DNA of 7,712 nt from Deltaproteobacteria bacterium (lineage in GTDB: Bacteria > Bdellovibrionota > JACOXK01 > 2-02-FULL-40-11), in assembly GCA_016193165.1 (NCBI GenBank), contig JACPST010000022.1, positions 1-7,712 on the forward strand, given 5' to 3'. Made by a program: the position numbers and the translations under genes. Under the pieces are notes generated by a model, which was not told the DNA's origin, ran no database searches, and worked only from the letters and a program-made list of their open reading frames with translations. Shown piece by piece: positions 6,609 through 7,712 of this stretch (its first letter is position 1; every line of letters starts with the position of its first letter).

Positions 6609-7499
6609 ATGAATAATTTTTTGCATTTGCGAAAAAAACAGGGTCTTACTTTATGCGCTCTTTTAGCGTTTTTTATCATTATCGGGTGTGGAGAAGAAGG
6701 TGGAGCGCCTCAAGAAGGGGGGCAGGCCATTACAGCACAGCCTGTTGAGCCAACACCTCAAGTAGGTGAGCAGCCCGTTACAACACAGCCTGTACCAAAT
6801 GCACTTGGGATGACATTTGTATCCATTCCAAAAGGATCATTTCAAATGGGAAGTCCAAGTGAAGAACCAGGGCGAGTTCACGCGGATGAAACTCTTCATG
6901 ATGTGACACTGACCCAGGACTTTGAAATAATGACAACAGAGGTAACTCAAAAGATGTGGTTTGACATCATGGGAGAAAATCCATCTTATTTTAAGGGGGA
7001 TACTCTTCCTGTGGAACAAGTTTCCTGGAATGATGCGCAATTATTTGTAGAAAAACTCAATGCGATAACAAACGATGGCTACGCCTACAGGCTTCCTACG
7101 GAAGCGGAGTGGGAATATGCCGCACGTAGCGGAACTCAAACCGCATTCTCATTCGGTGACTACGATGCTTCAGCGCTTCAAGCTTACGGCTGGTTTGTTG
7201 AAAATTCTCAAAATCAGACGCATCCGGTTGCGCAAAAAAAACCAAACGTATGGGGGCTCTATGATATGCACGGCCATCTCTGGGAGTGGGTACTTGATAA
7301 CTTTAGTAGTGACTATTCAAAAGCTCTTTCTCAACTAGATGCCAATTCTGGAAATTTTGGAGTGTCGGTTTACCGCGTTTTCCGCGGTGGGGGTTTGAAC
7401 CACAACGCTTGGGACTTGCGATCTGCTAGTCGTAGCGACCGCGCTCCGGGCGACCGCGGCTTCAATATGGGGTTTCGTCTGGTGAGGACAAAAAAATAA
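6609..7499 (+). CDS. FGE-sulfatase/SUMF1-fold lipoprotein, probable DGR target
   Basis: The 296-residue product starts with a lipoprotein signal (MNNFLHLRKK, hydrophobic core, IIGC27), so the mature protein is likely lipid-anchored. A Pro/Gln/Thr-rich linker (about 30-64) contains an imperfect duplication, AITAQPV/PVTTQPV. Residues 66-294 are a formylglycine-generating-enzyme-type (C-type lectin fold) domain: GMTFVSIPKGSFQMGSP, TTEVTQ, VSWNDA, YRLPTEAEWEYAARSG, GLYDMHGHLWEWV, then RGG, LRSA and GFRLV. The catalytic cysteines of true FGE are absent; the only Cys are in the signal region, so sulfatase activation is not expected. The last 35 codons look like a DGR variable region (separate entry). 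That makes a diversified ligand-binding surface protein the best inference, similar in plan to the lipoprotein targets TvpA and LdtA. No strong Shine-Dalgarno is seen; GGGA at 6592-6595 is rather far. Confidence 0.92.
   Translation: MNNFLHLRKKQGLTLCALLAFFIIIGCGEEGGAPQEGGQAITAQPVEPTPQVGEQPVTTQPVPNALGMTFVSIPKGSFQMGSPSEEPGRVHADETLHDVTLTQDFEIMTTEVTQKMWFDIMGENPSYFKGDTLPVEQVSWNDAQLFVEKLNAITNDGYAYRLPTEAEWEYAARSGTQTAFSFGDYDASALQAYGWFVENSQNQTHPVAQKKPNVWGLYDMHGHLWEWVLDNFSSDYSKALSQLDANSGNFGVSVYRVFRGGGLNHNAWDLRSASRSDRAPGDRGFNMGFRLVRTKK
7380..7478 (+). other. Candidate DGR variable region (VR) at the 3' end of the lipoprotein gene
   Basis: The segment encodes residues 258-290. Scaffold residues typical of DGR-type FGE-fold proteins are in place: FRGG, then LRSA, Arg, Pro and GFR. 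Between them, the codons at positions that are usually Asn in such families are AAC, CAC, AAC, GAC, AGT, AGC, GAC, CGC, GGC, GAC, GGC and TTC. Every one is derivable from AAC or AAT by substituting only the first two adenines, which is the mutational signature of DGR retrohoming. Of 18 pyrimidine-ending codons from 7398 to 7463, 12 end in C, against 9 of 32 in the preceding 170 bases (counted by eye). No template repeat is visible, so exact boundaries are unknown. Confidence 0.72.
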
Positions 7500-7510
7500 C
7501 CCTCGTAGGG
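7500..7510 (+). other. Small hairpin immediately after the lipoprotein stop codon
   Basis: CCCTCGTAGGG directly follows the TAA: a 4-bp GC-rich stem with a 3-nt loop, then the T-rich CTCTTTTACTTTT. It can be read as a weak intrinsic terminator. It could also be the target-side hairpin that DGRs often need just downstream of the variable region. Confidence 0.4.
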
Positions 7511-7530
7511 CTCTTTTACTTTTGGACCGT

Positions 7531-7548
7531 TGGGCTCGGGTTCGCCCA
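7531..7548. other. Second hairpin between the lipoprotein gene and the tRNA
   Basis: TGGGC (7531-7535) pairs with GCCCA (7544-7548) around an 8-nt loop. An alternative is GGG-TTCG-CCC with a TTCG tetraloop (7538-7547). No T-tract follows on the plus strand, so termination alone is a poor explanation. On the minus strand it follows the tRNA 3' end and a TTTTT stretch (7556-7560). Confidence 0.35.
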
Positions 7549-7561
7549 TTGTCTCAAAAAG

Positions 7562-7634
7562 TGGACCTGACTGGGATCGAACCAGCTACCTCTTCAATGC
7601 CATTGAAGCGCTCTCCCAAATGAGCTACAGGCCC
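7562..7634 (-). tRNA. tRNA-Ala (anticodon GGC)
   Basis: The minus strand folds as a complete 73-nt tRNA. The acceptor GGGCCTG/CAGGTCC includes the G3:U70 wobble that marks alanine tRNAs. The D stem is GCTC/GAGC, the anticodon stem CTTCA/TGAAG with loop ATGGCAT (anticodon GGC, reading GCC), and the T arm GCTGG-TTCGATC-CCAGT. The discriminator base is A. The genomic copy does not encode CCA: the sequence after A73 is CTTTTT, so CCA would be added enzymatically. Loop and stem lengths are standard and the sequence closely resembles known bacterial tRNA-Ala(GGC). The T-run after the 3' end may help termination. Confidence 0.97.
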
Positions 7635-7650
7635 ATATCTATTTATTTGT

Positions 7651-7679
7651 GTATTAATCTAAAGCCCAGAGGCTTTCAA
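7651..7679 (-). promoter_or_regulatory. Possible tRNA promoter
   Basis: On the minus strand TTGAAA (7679-7674) lies 17 bp from TAATAC (7656-7651), about 16 nt before the tRNA. The -35 is good and the -10 poor. A hairpin lies partly in the spacer, so this is tentative. Confidence 0.3.
7661..7676. terminator. Compact hairpin upstream of the tRNA
   Basis: AAAGCC (7661-7666), loop CAGA, GGCTTT (7671-7676) is a perfect 6-bp stem with a 4-nt loop. It resembles the A-rich/T-rich form of bidirectional intrinsic terminators, though the trailing T-run is short on both strands. It may end a gene lying to the right on the minus strand. Confidence 0.35.
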
Positions 7680-7692
7680 GTACTATTCAAGG

Positions 7693-7706
7693 TTTTAGGC
7701 CTAAAA
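7693..7706. repeat. 14-bp perfect palindrome at the right edge
   Basis: TTTTAGGCCTAAAA is fully self-complementary and is flanked by more As to the right. It could be part of a terminator or an operator for a gene outside the window. Too little flanking sequence is present to decide. Confidence 0.35.
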
Positions 7707-7712
7707 AAAGTT

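Noticed and set aside
6609..7499. Functional formylglycine-generating enzyme
   Set aside because: The fold is right, but the mature domain has no cysteine, so the catalytic pair and usual activity are missing.
7523..7567. tRNA-end duplication as an integration (att) site
   Set aside because: TGGACC at 7523 matches the tRNA 3' end at 7562 for only six bases before diverging, and no integrase is present.

Overview
The window looks like chromosomal DNA of a Gram-negative (diderm) bacterium. Almost every protein carries an export signal. One complete gene ends in an outer-membrane beta-barrel with a C-terminal Phe, a partial gene at the left edge appears to end the same way, and two proteins look like lipoproteins. 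The DNA is AT-rich by eye except in the FG-GAP repeats and the last 100 bases of the final gene. I cannot name the species.

Layout: (1) bases 1-107 hold the last 34 codons of a probable outer-membrane protein. (2) 215-2530 encodes a secreted protein made of about 18 kinesin-light-chain-type TPR units. (3) Convergent to it, 2630-4237 on the minus strand encodes a probable lipoprotein with seven near-identical 198-bp FG-GAP repeats, enough for one seven-bladed integrin-type propeller. (4) Only 30 bp away, and divergent, starts a FecR-domain periplasmic protein (4268-5035). Its natural C-terminus seems to continue in another frame to 5258, which points to a one-base frameshift. (5) That stop overlaps the start of a TPR plus beta-barrel outer-membrane protein (5255-6400), so the two form a coupled operon. 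(6) After a good sigma70-type promoter (6491-6518) comes a lipoprotein with an FGE-sulfatase/SUMF1-type C-type-lectin fold (6609-7499). (7) A tRNA-Ala(GGC) gene lies on the minus strand at 7562-7634.

The most interesting feature is the 3' end of the last gene. Its final 35 codons have the hallmarks of the variable region of a diversity-generating retroelement (DGR). Conserved scaffold residues alternate with codons that can all be derived from AAC/AAT by changing only adenines. The FGE cysteines are absent, and hairpins follow the stop codon. No reverse transcriptase, accessory gene or template repeat is in the window, so it would be a DGR target whose machinery lies outside.

Taken together, the genes form a cell-envelope region: repeat-built scaffolds (TPR, FG-GAP), a FecR/outer-membrane barrel pair, and a surface lipoprotein that may be actively diversified.
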